Of a stretch of 64,000 bases of DNA, positions 21,404 to 31,539 are shown one piece after another. Origin of the DNA: Hippophae tibetana (taxonomy: Eukaryota > Streptophyta > Magnoliopsida > Rosales > Elaeagnaceae); NCBI GenBank assembly GCA_037013495.1, contig CM072811.1, forward strand, positions 17,862,659 to 17,926,658, read 5' to 3'. Below the pieces are notes generated by a model. That model had not been told where the DNA came from, did not search any database, and was given only the letters and a program-made list of their open reading frames with translations. The position numbers and the translations under genes were made by a program. Position 1 is the first letter of the stretch. Every line of letters begins with the position of its first letter.

Positions 21404-23380
21404 TGATAACTGTATTTTATATAGTTATTTTCATCTATTTTATTAATTATAATTGCTATGTTTTTAATATTTTTAGTTAATTTTAGTATAATAAATTAGT
21501 ATTTACTGTTTTTTATATATTTTAAGAAAATTAAATAATTTGTATCGAAAAATGTAATTAATTACAAATTTATGTCTAAAAATATAATTTCAAATAATAG
21601 AGTTCTTAATTACAATTTATAAAAGTCAAAAATATAATTTAAATTAAAATCGGGCTTAATTTTAATTATTAAAAGTTTAAAATTTAATTTAAATTAGAAA
21701 AAGGCTAAACTGTAATTAAAGAAAGTTGAAAATGTAATTTGAAATAAATTTGTGGTCAAAATGCAATTAACAAAGTTTATTTTTCTGCGTAGGTGAGAAG
21801 AACCACGTGCAAAACATGGACCGTCCGATCAAAGAAGAAACGGCTGAGATTCGCGCGTCCTTATCACACCCGACCAAAGCGAGTGGGTGCAGATCTTATT
21901 TTTCACGCGGCTCGGTGCCCGAGTGGGGCCCACCTACCGCGCAGGCCAACGTGTAGGTGGGACTCACGTGTCTGACACGTCCAGCCGCTGTCCCCCACGT
22001 TACGCGCACCTCTGATCCCATGCGTTGATCTCTGTGTGCAACCGGATCTTCAACCAATCAAATGATGCCACGTGTCCGCACTAATCCCTGCCGCGCACCA
22101 GAAGATGCCACGTGTCCCACTCTATTTTTCAGCGAATAATGTTATGACACGTGTCATGTTACAATGAGCACGAAAGCGTAGGATCATGCCCACGTGCAGC
22201 CGTTGTCTCCCGTGCGACAATCCATCATGCACCCGTTTCCCACAGCCAATGAAATACTGCCACGTGTTCGCATTAAATCCTTGTAGCGAATCAGGCGCTA
22301 ACACGTGGCATGCACTTTGAATTAAAAAAAAATCAGAAACGGCTCTGCTTGTCTCACGCGTGGATTATAATAATGTTTTCGATATCGAATTTCGATACGC
22401 GTTGATTTTAGTTTCGATACAAATTTTTACGCGTTTGTTTAAAAAAAATAAAAAAAAATGTAATATTTTAGATGTATTGTTTAGCTATAAATAGGAGATA
22501 AGATGATAGAGTAAAAAAGTTTTTGGGAAGTTTTGGAGTGTTTAGTTTTGAGATTATTTTGTGTTCGGTTTTAGACTATAGAACACGTAGAAGCCATTTT
22601 TTTGGCTTTTGTTGTGTTCCGCGTGTGCCAAATATTTGTGTTTTAATTTTCCTTCTTCTTCATCTAATTTTTCTGTATCTGTTGTAATTTTTATTTTAAA
22701 TTTATGAAGTAATTTAATTTTTCTAGGGTTGCATTTGAGCTAAATTTATGATGCTTTTATTTTAATTGTTTTTGAACGATTTATAAGACGTTTGAGTTGT
22801 TTATTCTATTTTGTGTTTAATGCTTTTGATTATTTACCAATTTTATCAAATGATCCGTGGCACAAAAATAAACTTGGAAGAGGCATTTTTGTGTATATTG
22901 CTCATAGATACAATGACATGTATGATGAAGGATAAGAATATACCCTAATTGTATGTGTGGTCATTTGAGAACTTAGAACGTAATGAATCTTGGTGAATTT
23001 AATTCTCATAGGAATATAGTGAATTAATTTAATGAGGTGTGTTTGTACGGAGCTCGGAAGAGATGTATGAATAAAATTAGAAGTTTTCGGTTGACAAATT
23101 AGATGTACTAAAAAATATAAATCAAAAGAAAATAATATGATTTGAGTTGATTAATTTAGTGAAAAATGGCAATCCTAGATTTCTTTTATTTTGTTTTTAA
23201 AATCTTTTCTTAAATTTGTTACAATCAACGAGCGTTTTGAATAAAATTAGAGAGAGATAATTTTAGTACTCAACAAACTATAGTAACAAATCTCCTTGGG
23301 AACGATAACTTACTTATCAAATATTATTACTTGTGACCGTGTATGCTTGCACGTTTTTATGTTCTGCAAATCACACAACA
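21404..23380 (+). repeat. Solo LTR, G-box family, copy 2
   Basis: 1977 bp, starting TGATAACTGTATTTT and ending CACACAACA, with a perfect 5-bp duplication GTAGA (21399-21403 and 23381-23385). It is opposite in orientation to copies 1 and 3 relative to the window. This copy sets the boundaries of the family and shows that it moved as an LTR retrotransposon and then lost its interior by LTR-LTR recombination. Confidence 0.93.
21803..22500 (+). promoter_or_regulatory. LTR promoter with G-box array (copy 2)
   Basis: CACGTG cores occur near 21803, 21965, 22070, 22108, 22148, 22190, 22261 and 22302, most as GCCACGTGTC or ACACGTGGCA. TATA element GCTATAAATAGGAG lies near 22485-22498, downstream of the array, as expected for U3. 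CCAATCA and CCAATGA occur nearby at about 22055 and 22246. Transcription would start near 22520. Activity is inferred only. Confidence 0.6.
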
Positions 23381-23858
23381 GTAGACCACTCTAGCAGTTG
23401 CAAATATCACAAGTTGACCACCTCGGTCAGGAACTAGGATGCACTGTGATAATGAAAGGAAAGTTGAGCACCTCAGTCAGGAACTAGGTAGAGCTTTATA
23501 TCCTACTATTATATGCCATGGGATGCTCACCTCGATTAAGAACTAGGTAGACCGCCCTGGCACTTGCAAATATCACAAGTCGACCACCTCAATAATGAGC
23601 TAGGTTAGCGCTCTAATAATGAAAGGAGAGCTGAGCACCTCGGTCAGGATCCAGGTAGAGGTCTATCTCCTACTATTATATGCCACAGGTTGATAACCTC
23701 AATTAAGAATCAGGTGGATCACCCTGGAACTTGCAAATATCATGAGTTGACCACCTCGATCATGAACTAGGTTGGCTCTCTAATAATGAAAGGAAAGTTG
23801 AGAACCTTGGTCAAGAACCAAGTAGAGCTCCCAGGTAGAGGTCTATCTCCTAAAATGT

Positions 23859-24306
23859 TTAGATACATGATTGGAACCTATGTTCCTTAATAATTTTCTT
23901 ATGGATATCCTTCATTGCTTTAGAGGGGATCGAGTCCAACTCAAGCATAAAGTGTTCCAACCTGTTAGCATCTTCCATCAGCTTAAGAAAGACCCTTTCT
24001 GATTGCTTCATATAAAAGCTCACCTAATGGGACTATTTTTTCATAAGGGCAGCCATTTTAGTCATGGTCTTCCTCTCTCTGGTTAAAGCCTAAGATATTT
24101 ACTCATTACAAGAGATGAGCTTGCACTTGGTCTCTTCGTGAAGCTTTAGCTTTTCCTCAAGACTAGACCTGGTCTCTTCTTGAACACTTAGCTTCTCCTC
24201 GAGCCTAGACAGCTTGTCTTTCAATCTTTGCACCTCAATTTTTAAGTCTTACATTTTCCTATCTTAGAGCCCAAACTAAATGCCTAATTGTACGATCAGA
24301 ATCCAT
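23859..24306 (-). pseudogene. Tat-1 antisense gene 2 (coiled-coil protein)
   Basis: On the minus strand an ATG at 24306 opens MDSDRTIRHLVWALR. After a stop and frameshift it continues EVQRLKDKLSRLEEKLSVQE, SSLEEKLKLHEETKCKL, ERKTMTKMAALMKK, FYMKQSERVFLKLMEDANRL, ending at 23859. The heptad-like Leu/Lys/Glu pattern indicates a coiled coil. It is homologous to 61082-61545 of Tat-2 (DFDRSN, LKAKVKRLKIKLSTLENKLS, RRTMTKMVALI). Function unknown; at least four stops make it a pseudogene here. Confidence 0.65.
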
Positions 24307-24387
24307 AATATTCGAACAAAAAATAAGAAGAAATAGTTGAAAAATATTTCGACAAAATTGTCGGAATCTAAAAAATTCCTTAACCCC

Positions 24388-24395
24388 CTTTTATA
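24388..24395 (-). promoter_or_regulatory. TATA box of Tat-1 antisense gene 2
   Basis: CGCTATAAAAGGGGG on the minus strand, about 85 bp before the ATG at 24306. The equivalent place before the Tat-2 copy has CCCTATAAAAAGGGGCC. The conserved position suggests that this gene has its own promoter. Confidence 0.6.
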
Positions 24396-24622
24396 GCGGA
24401 TTGTGTTAGGAAAAGATTATTGACACATGTCCCAAAATAGGAGGGTAAGTCAAAATCATAAACAACAATTTAAAGGATATAAATGCACTACCAAACAATT
24501 AACACAGTATCTAAAAATAAGATGATTTTCATTAATAAATTGAAAAGAAAAAGTATAAGACACAACCAGTGACCACACAAACAAGATCGACATTGAGCTC
24601 ACAAAAGAAAGAAAGAAAGACT

Positions 24623-26830
24623 TTATATCAAAAACCTCTCAAGCTCACCCAATGCGCTAGTCACCTTAATGCCACCGCCACTCTCACCCGAGTCAGAATC
24701 TTCTTCCTGGTCCCCATCCTGAGATTGGATGGGCTTATATTGAGGAGTGATTGAGATTTCTAAAATACGATAATAATACTCATCTAGGTCTCTTTTCTTC
24801 GCCTCCTTTTTGAAAGAATCTATTGCCACCCTATATCCCACCTCTATACTCGAGGTGAGCTGTTCATCCATAGCACCAAGCTCATTCTTAGCCTTTTCCT
24901 TAGCCTCCTTGAGTTTGGCTACTTGATGATCAAGTTCGGCTGCTCTATGATTACTAGCCTCAAGGGAAACCTTGGACTTTATCTTTTCCTTTTTGAGTTC
25001 ATCCACTCATCGAGTGAAGTTATTAAGCTCGGACATAGCCTTGGTCAGTTTTCCTAACTTATCTATGGCCTCCCCTTCTTATTTGGTGGCTTTGGCCAAC
25101 AACAACACATACTTGGACCAGGTCAAGTTGTGACTCTCCTTCTCCAAAGCAAGCTCATGTTTTAAGCTCTCCACACCATGGGCCCTATTCTACCCAGACA
25201 TTAGTAGCACTTTAAAAATTCAGTTGAAGTAAGGTCAAATATCAAAAATATCGGGTTATAACAAAAAAGAACACGCACAAAAATATGAGTATACATGGTA
25301 CATCAAGCATTAAACCATGGCCTCTAAATTCTTGCACTCATATATGGCGTCGAGCTACTTCTCGTACGTCATAATGGGGAGATGATTCATGTAATGGTCA
25401 AGCTATTCCGGCACTATACTTCAACATAGAGCCATCCCATCCACATCGAGAATCCCTTACAGATGGGGTAGTATCTGGAGGAGCCAAGCAGGGAGGAGGT
25501 GAACTATGTCACTTCAAAAAGGCTAGAGAAAGCTACTTTTTTTCTTTTGGAGGTAGAGCATCCCTCCTTTCTCTTCTACCTCACTTTGGAGGACTCCTTT
25601 TTTTTCACGGAAGGTGTAGCTTTTTGAGAGCTAGTCCCTTAAGAAAGAACCCCGCTATTTAGTTGAGCCAAAAACGCATCAGCATAGAGATTCATGTTAT
25701 CTACAAAAACGAGCAAATGTGTTAATATAATGAGGTCCCATAAAAAAATTAATAAATAATTAAGTATGAGGACTACTTCACCATCATTAGTAACCACCTC
25801 AAACCTACCTTATAACCTGTGGAAGGGGTCTTGGGCTTAGGAGGAGCCCAAGGCTTACGAATAATCTGAAGAAAGGGCTCCACTAAACCGTGTCTCATCA
25901 ACCCGTATGCGACAAAATGTAGGGTATTCAAAAGATCCCTTCAGGGGGTCTTCTCTAAGAGAGTTCTGGATATTAGCCAGATACTACTTTGCATCCAACG
26001 ACAAGGTCATGATAAAGGAACCAATGCTCCTTATCACGAACTTAGTATCATTCTAGACGCTTCTGATTAGCCCAGTGTCATTGGTTAGAAATTCCCACTA
26101 ACTTGATACATAAAAGAAATATTCCTCTAAGTTCTTCCCATTATGAAAAAGGCCACGTTTATACCTCTGTTTGTTTCACAGACATATAAACTCTCTTTGG
26201 GTTTATTGGGTTTTGTTTCAGGATGTAGGCTTTGTAAAACTCGGGCATCTCTAAATCCATGCCTAGTTCTTGGCATATCACTGTGAGCAAAGAAAGTACC
26301 TCCAACCGTTGGGCATTAACTAACCTTGCACGAGCTGAGTCCTCGCCAAAAACATCCTAATAAGAGGGTATAAGGGGAATCTAACCCCCAACCATAAAGC
26401 CTTCTTATGAAAAACCATCCACCCAGTTGGGAGAGGGTCGTTGTCACGACTATCGGCCATTGGAATCATTATGTCAACCAAGGAGGGAATGTTATATGTT
26501 TTTCTCAACCTCTCCTTGTCTAGTGGCGACAAACCACTGGTATTAACTTTGGCTGACCAACCCTTAGTACGACCTATATGTTCTCTAGCCCTTATGTTCC
26601 TATCTTTTTTCCTCCATGTCCTAGCCACTGATATTTACATTTGGGAAATATTTAGCCTAATAATGGGAACGGCCTGAGAAGGGGCAGAGGTAGAAGACTG
26701 AGGCTAAGATTACCTTTCCTCGCTCGAAGAGCTTGTTTCAATAGAGAACCATGTGTCATCACTAACAGTGGGATATTGGGGGATTTCTCAAGAGCCCAAG
26801 CTTGAGGTCTCTTATCTATGAATAATGGCT
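24623..26830 (-). pseudogene. Tat-1 antisense gene 1 (gypsy-associated Transposase_28-like domain and coiled coil)
   Basis: A spliced or broken gene on the minus strand. The upstream open stretch 26628-26320 reads LSPLDKERLRKTYNIPSLVD, then ALWLGVRFPLYPLIRMFLAR, matching what I recall of the plant putative gypsy-type domain (PF04195). Degenerate continuation runs FYVSS, GLIRSVWNDTKFVIRSIGSF to about 25900. The downstream open stretch 25006-24623 is a coiled coil (MDELKKEKIKSKVSLEASNH, KEAKEKAKNELGAMDEQL) with an acidic Ser/Glu/Asp-rich tail. Antisense ORFs in the 3' part of Tat elements have been reported before; their role is not known. Confidence 0.7.
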
Positions 26831-27131
26831 ACAAAATATCATAAAATATAAAGGAGAGGGTAAGACATGAGAAAGAGATATTACCTAGGGTCGAGTTTGA
26901 AAAAATAAAGAAAAGGGGATTCTTTAAAAACCAACCTAAAAAGAAAGAAAAAAAGTGTTAAACTCGGAATGCTAAACTCTTAAAACTTGAGCTAAAAAGC
27001 TATATGCCGAGCTAATTTCTTACCACCAAAATGAACTTTTCTACAACTCAAACTAAGGCAACAGAGCGTTTTTTCTCTTACTTTTTGTCTGATGTGCAAG
27101 AAATGATGAAAAAGTCTCGGCTCAGGCACCT

Positions 27132-27140
27132 CTTTATATA
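27132..27140 (-). promoter_or_regulatory. TATA box of Tat-1 antisense gene 1
   Basis: TCTCTATATAAAGAGG on the minus strand, about 300 bp before the start of gene 1. The Tat-2 copy has a mutated version near 57165-57180. This supports transcription opposite to the retroelement RNA. Confidence 0.55.
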
Positions 27141-27254
27141 GAGACCCCCAGTTTTCTCTTTCCAATCAAGTGATATGCATTTATTAGGGGAGCTTAACGA
27201 TTTAGATCTGTTTCCCAAGTTTTACTCTTCCATCTAAGTGGAAAGCTCGAGTTG

Positions 27255-27273
27255 AAAGAGTAGGGGGACTTTA
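27255..27273 (+). other. Tat-1 polypurine tract
   Basis: GAAAGAGTAGGGGGACTTTA lies directly before TGTTTGG of the 3' LTR. The same AGAGTAGGGGGACT occurs inverted at 57035-57052 in Tat-2. Confidence 0.75.
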
Positions 27274-27600
27274 TGTTTGGATTTATGGATTGGTCAAGCG
27301 ACAACTTGAGCCAGACGATAGCCCGAGCCAAGAGATTTTTCGAGCACAACCCGAGCTCAAAGGACAATCCTAACCTTTATTGTGTATATGGGGTCGTTCG
27401 CTTAACCAAGCCTTGGGTGGTCAACCCTGATCTATAAGTGTACTTTTATTTTTATGCCTTTTCTTACTTATTCTCATGTGTCCATCATATGTAATCGACA
27501 ATTATACATATAAAATCCTATAAATATATGGATACTTCAAGAAATACACACATTTCATCTTTATTCTACATTATATCTCTAAAATTTGGACAAATCAATC
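27274..27600 (+). repeat. Tat-1 3' LTR
   Basis: Starts TGTTTGGATT and runs parallel to the 5' LTR, with an insertion of about 50 bp near 27420-27470 and loss of the final bases. The end is placed where similarity stops (GGACAAATCAATC). Confidence 0.8.
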
Positions 27601-29216
27601 TAATTTAATTCAAGGTTAAAAATTAGCTAAAATTTAACAAATTATTTCGTATTTGTCGAACTCATTAGATAATTAATTTTTTTTTTGCACATATATACAG
27701 CTGTGCATGACTCCATCCTTTTCAATATTAATGGCTCGAACTCTGCACCACAATTACTTTGAATAGCCCATATATGATGAGAGAAAAATGTTTTTTAATT
27801 ATTTTGTATTGAAATAAAGAAAGGTGATGGTGGTTTGATAATTTATTGGTAAAGGAAAAAAAAAATCAAATATGTCTACCGAGGTCATCTAACAAGAGGC
27901 AAAAAAAAAAAGCTTGGGAGAGGTCCACAAGGGACGGACCACACCCATCTTATACGTGGCATAAGCTTCCTCAACTTTTCAATAACAAATTTCTTATATT
28001 GTATTTGTAAACGTGGATGTTTATTTTACCAAAAATAAAAAATATATATAGTAATACCAAGTTTATTATTTAAATATTTTTTCTTTATTTTTGTTAGTAC
28101 TTATTTAATATTTTCAACATAATTTTACTTTTATTTTAATATTATATAATTTTTCTAATAATAGTAAAGGATATCCTACATAAATTTTAATAGTTAAACT
28201 TTTAATCCTAAGTATCATTCCTAAAATAAAATCATATTTTTTTATCTTCCATATAATTTAACTATTTTTTATCACATTATATATAATTATATAACTCTTT
28301 ATACCTTATAATAATGCTCGTAGCTATTTTTTCACATACTTATATTTATTATATTTTATGTCATATAATTCCTTTAATTTTATGTTAATTTACACGTATT
28401 GAGATTTATTATTTAATTTTATTATAAATTAACTTATCTAAATCGGATAAAAATATTTAATATACATGCAATACTAATGATTTAATATTTAAAAACATTG
28501 AAATTTGTTAAGAATTTTACAACATCCAATTTGAACTTTTCTATGTTATTTTGCATGATGAAGTGCCTAGATGGTCCATTTATTTAGGTTAAAGATGTTG
28601 CACATTAACTTAGCTTAAAAAATGTGTTTATACTTACCATTTGTTTGTGAAAAAAATTTCATTTAAGTTCTTTTATTTGTAAAAAAATGTGTAAAATAAA
28701 GACAAAGTTAACTTTACATTGTTAAATATAACGGAATATTACAGTGTCACATGTATGTTTCTATTTTTCGATAAGTATATATGTAAAAATTAATATTTAA
28801 TTAAAAATATTGTTCAAAAATTTTAAGAATTGTTTTTTCAAACTTACACAAAAAATTCATGGTCTAATATATAAAATAACATATTAGAAATTGAAAATTT
28901 TATTTAACTCTAATCTAAAAAAATTTAACTAATTTTTTAATTAAAAATTACTTCATTAGATATATATCTATCAAAAAATAAAAAATATAAACATATATAT
29001 CACATATACTATTCTTTTATATTTAAAGGAAAGATTAATGAAAAGTAAACGTTGTACTTTCTTGACCCTGTTTCGTAAACAAATTACTTAAAAACAACAA
29101 AGGAGCTAAATAGCCCTCAAAGCTTAAATAAAGAGAACTGTAATAACACTTTTTTTCCTATTTTGCAATAACTACAACCAAGAAATCATCAATTTTTATT
29201 ATTCTCATTCATGCAT
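27601..29216. other. AT-rich non-coding stretch
   Basis: No gene or domain was found on either strand. Base composition is extremely AT-rich from 28000 to 29000. A short GC-richer patch with GGTCCACAAGGGACGGACC lies at about 27920-27945 and could form a small hairpin. Confidence 0.4.
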
Positions 29217-30038
29217 TACCAAAGTCGTCAAGCCCAAGTACAATAGTTCAAAATTTTTGCTCCTCCTAATGTATGAAGTAATAAAAGGCAGTTTACGTGC
29301 CTTTGTTGCTTGACAAGAAGTGTAGAAAACATAATCTCTTGAAACATCCTTTAGGAGAAGAAATACCATTCAATTGTAAAATCTTAAGAGTTGTGTCAAA
29401 TGGTGAATGACCAAGCTTCATGTGTTACGGATTCTATACTACAATTGACTTTTCTATAGTAGTGAGAAAGCCTGAAGCTTCACTAATGCTTGTGGTAGAA
29501 TTGCAAGATATATATGTCCTTTAATAGGGCATCATTTACATCTATTATTACTTCACACAAACCATTTATGCATGTAACCTGAGGTGGATCTTATTTGTAA
29601 TAAGGCATTATTTACATCTATTATTACTTCACACAAACCATTTATGCATGTAACCTGAGGTGGATTTTATTTGTAGTAAGATCCATGACATAGAATGAAT
29701 CAGAGCGAAATTCAATGAACACATGGTTATTAGAACAAAGCTTCTGAACACATGAACTCTTTTCGAGAAAATTTGACATACAGACCTGTTAGCATTTGAC
29801 CTCTGAATTGTTTTGACATTACTTAAGTTTCTTGAAGTAGATATTACTTTGTAAATTATGATTGTGTCCATTTCCTTTATTATTCTGTTGTTTAAAGAAA
29901 TTGTGAAGGTTATATTGTTCTTTAGTACAACTATTCTGAGTGCCATTTCCATTCAAGATGTCTCGAAGTTATTAAATAACTTGTGATTGTTGCTTACTGT
30001 TTGAACCTAGTTGAAATTCACAGTGCTCAAGATATCAT
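29217..30038 (-). pseudogene. Copia-4 remnant: gag to pre-integrase
   Basis: On the minus strand the text includes FVQKLCSNNHVFIEFRSDSF and YVMDLTTNK, the region between Copia protease and GAG-pre-integrase, preceded by NGTQNSCTKEQYNL. Part of it (about 29528-29680) is duplicated in tandem with a 76-bp period. The copy is interrupted by the foldback repeat at 30039 and by Copia-2. Gag-like fragments reappear at 30403-30501 and 34878-34920 (QLENFEIML on the minus strand). No LTRs are visible. Confidence 0.7.
29528..29680. repeat. 76-bp direct duplication in Copia-4
   Basis: The segment starting GGCATCATTTACATC at 29528 repeats from 29604 with about two changes, running through ACCTGAGGTGGAT. 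The near-identity shows a recent slippage or unequal-exchange event in an old remnant. Confidence 0.85.
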
Positions 30039-30402
30039 GATATCCACGTGGAGCTCTTAGGCATTAATGGTTCCTGACCAACCTAGGACACGTGTTTATT
30101 TCGCTTTTCTCAAGTTTGAAACCCCGGTTCTGACCCTTAAGACCTTATTAGGAAGTAACCTGGTACCATCTTACTCCTTAATAAGGTCTTATGGGTCAGG
30201 ACCGGGGTTCCAAACCCGGGGAGAGCGAAATAAACACGTGTCCTAGGTTGGTAAGGAACCATCAACGCAAGATGGTACCAGGTTACTCCCTAATAAGGTC
30301 TTACAGGTTAGGACTGGGGTTCGAAACCTGGAGAGAGCAAAATAAACACGTGTCCTAGGTTGGTCAGGAACCATCAATGCCTCGGGGCTTCACGAGGATA
30401 TC
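30039..30402. repeat. Foldback repeat of three tRNA-like (SINE-like) units
   Basis: Three related units lie in the order inverted, direct, direct: 30039-30171 (reverse complement), 30172-30268 and 30269-30402. Each contains GGGGTTYNAAACC, like a tRNA B-box (GGTTCGANNCC), then GAAATAAACACGTGTCC and GGTTGGTCAGGAACCAT. The outer arms pair over about 130 bp and both ends are GATATC. This could be a rearranged SINE cluster or a foldback transposon. It interrupts the Copia-4 remnant. Confidence 0.65.
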
Positions 30403-30501
30403 CCAAGATTAGAGAATTTCGGTTCAAACACTTACTTTATTGAAGGGTTTCTAAATTGGCTTGCACCACAGAATTTTTGAACTGATCCTTCAGAAGAAAT
30501 T

Positions 30502-30704
30502 TGTTAAAGAACTCAAGATCTAGTTGGTGGCAACTAACACACCAGTTGGAAACAACCAATTACAAAATGATGGGGAGCAACAAGCTGTTAAAGAACATGT
30601 TTTCACATAAGTATGTCTATTTTAATCATTACAATTTTCCTTTTGTTTTGTATAAATTAGATTATAAACATCCATTTATTTAGCGAATAAAATAATTTCT
30701 TACA
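30502..30704 (+). repeat. Copia-2 5' LTR
   Basis: Starts TGTTAAAGAACTC and ends TTTCTTACA, directly followed by the primer-binding site. It pairs with 34680-34872 at high similarity. Confidence 0.92.
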
Positions 30705-30716
30705 TGGTATCAAAGC
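30705..30716 (+). other. Copia-2 primer-binding site
   Basis: TGGTATCAAAGC, one change from the tRNA-iMet complement TGGTATCAGAGC typical of plant Copia elements. Confidence 0.88.
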
Positions 30717-30869
30717 TTAAGAAGTAGTTTTATGAAAATCCAACTCACATAGAAATTTTTCTTCCTTCCAAATTTTTTTTTCTTTTCAAAATCAATTCGA
30801 ACCACATTCATAATTCAAATTCATCCCATTATAATCTCCAAAAAAATTTCAAGAAATTTACAATTTTTT

Positions 30870-31400
30870 TCAAGCCAAGATGACCATCAACACGCCCACA
30901 CGCGCCTTGTCAAAGTACCACGCGTCTCGCTAGATTCACACGCGTCTCACCGGAGTCACACGCATTGCCAAAGTACCACGTGTCTTGCTCATGGAACCTT
31001 TACCTACAATAAATAAGGTATACTCACTAATTGTTCAAGATGAAAAGTAGAGAGTTGTCTACACACAAATCATAGGAAGCATGTTAGAAGTTGTTGTACT
31101 TGTCGTCAAGGGTAGTCATCCACAATATCGTTCACAATATCCTTACAAGAATTACCCACCATAGAATTCATATCTCAAGTGCGATTGATGCAACAATATC
31201 ATTCATAATTTTGAAAGTTTCTAAAATTGCCTAAAATGTGATTTCTATGATCTCAATGGACACAATTCTAAAAGGTGTCGAAATTGCCTCAAATGTGATT
31301 TCTATGGTTTGAATGGACATGAAATCAACATGTGTTGGAAGAAAAAAGGAAATTCAAGATAAGAGAAATGCAATTTATGGCTTCCCCTCTAAAGCTCACC
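30870..31400 (+). pseudogene. Copia-2 gag remnant
   Basis: A start near 30880 is followed by a low-complexity patch of CACACGCG and CACGCGTCTC repeats (30893-30985). Next comes TINKVYSLIVQDEKQRVV-like text (with a stop in place of Gln), and then two tandem Cys-rich segments (NCLKCDFYDLNGHNSKRC and NCLKCDFYGLNGHEINMCW). The latter resemble the Copia CCHC knuckle with a Cys changed to Tyr, apparently duplicated. Much of the usual gag length is missing. Confidence 0.6.
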
Positions 31401-31539
31401 ATATTGACTTTTAGGCAAGCAGCTCTGACACAAGGACACCATTCTACAACCTTACATATATCATGAGCTCCTTACACTTCTCAGTCAAGCCAAATCAAGT
31501 AGCATGGAAAGTCAAGTGACTACTCATTTAAGTAACACA

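Larger units (their letters stand above)
21091..23850 (+). repeat. 167-bp tandem array of Tat-1, interrupted by a solo LTR
   Basis: The anchor TCACGAGTTGACCACCT (with variants) recurs at about 21091, 21258, 23407, 23573 and 23740. Once the solo LTR at 21404-23380 is set aside, the spacing is 166-167 bp over about five units. Units share the GAGCACCTCGGTCAGGAAC and TATATGCCACAGGTTGATCA segments. Tandem subrepeats in the 3' region are known for Tat elements and can seed satellite DNA. Confidence 0.85.
16563..27600 (+). mobile_element. Tat-1: Tat-type Ty3/Gypsy element with antisense genes
   Basis: An 11-kb LTR retrotransposon on the plus strand. 5' LTR 16563-16886, primer-binding site, gag from 17048, protease, RT, RNase H and a second RNase H, then a 167-bp tandem array, two antisense genes, a polypurine tract and the 3' LTR (27274-27600). 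The double RNase H, the CGCCCACCATAGGG primer site and the antisense 3' genes are features of the plant Tat lineage. Integrase is missing between the second RNase H (ending near 21080) and the array. Every coding domain has stops and frameshifts. The ends do not show a matching target duplication (TAAAC at left), so the 3' end may be diverged or truncated. Confidence 0.88.

Noticed and set aside
30172..30402. tRNA gene suggested by GGTTCGAAACC
   Set aside because: Only a B-box-like motif is seen. No cloverleaf or anticodon arm could be drawn, and the motif recurs in repeat units.
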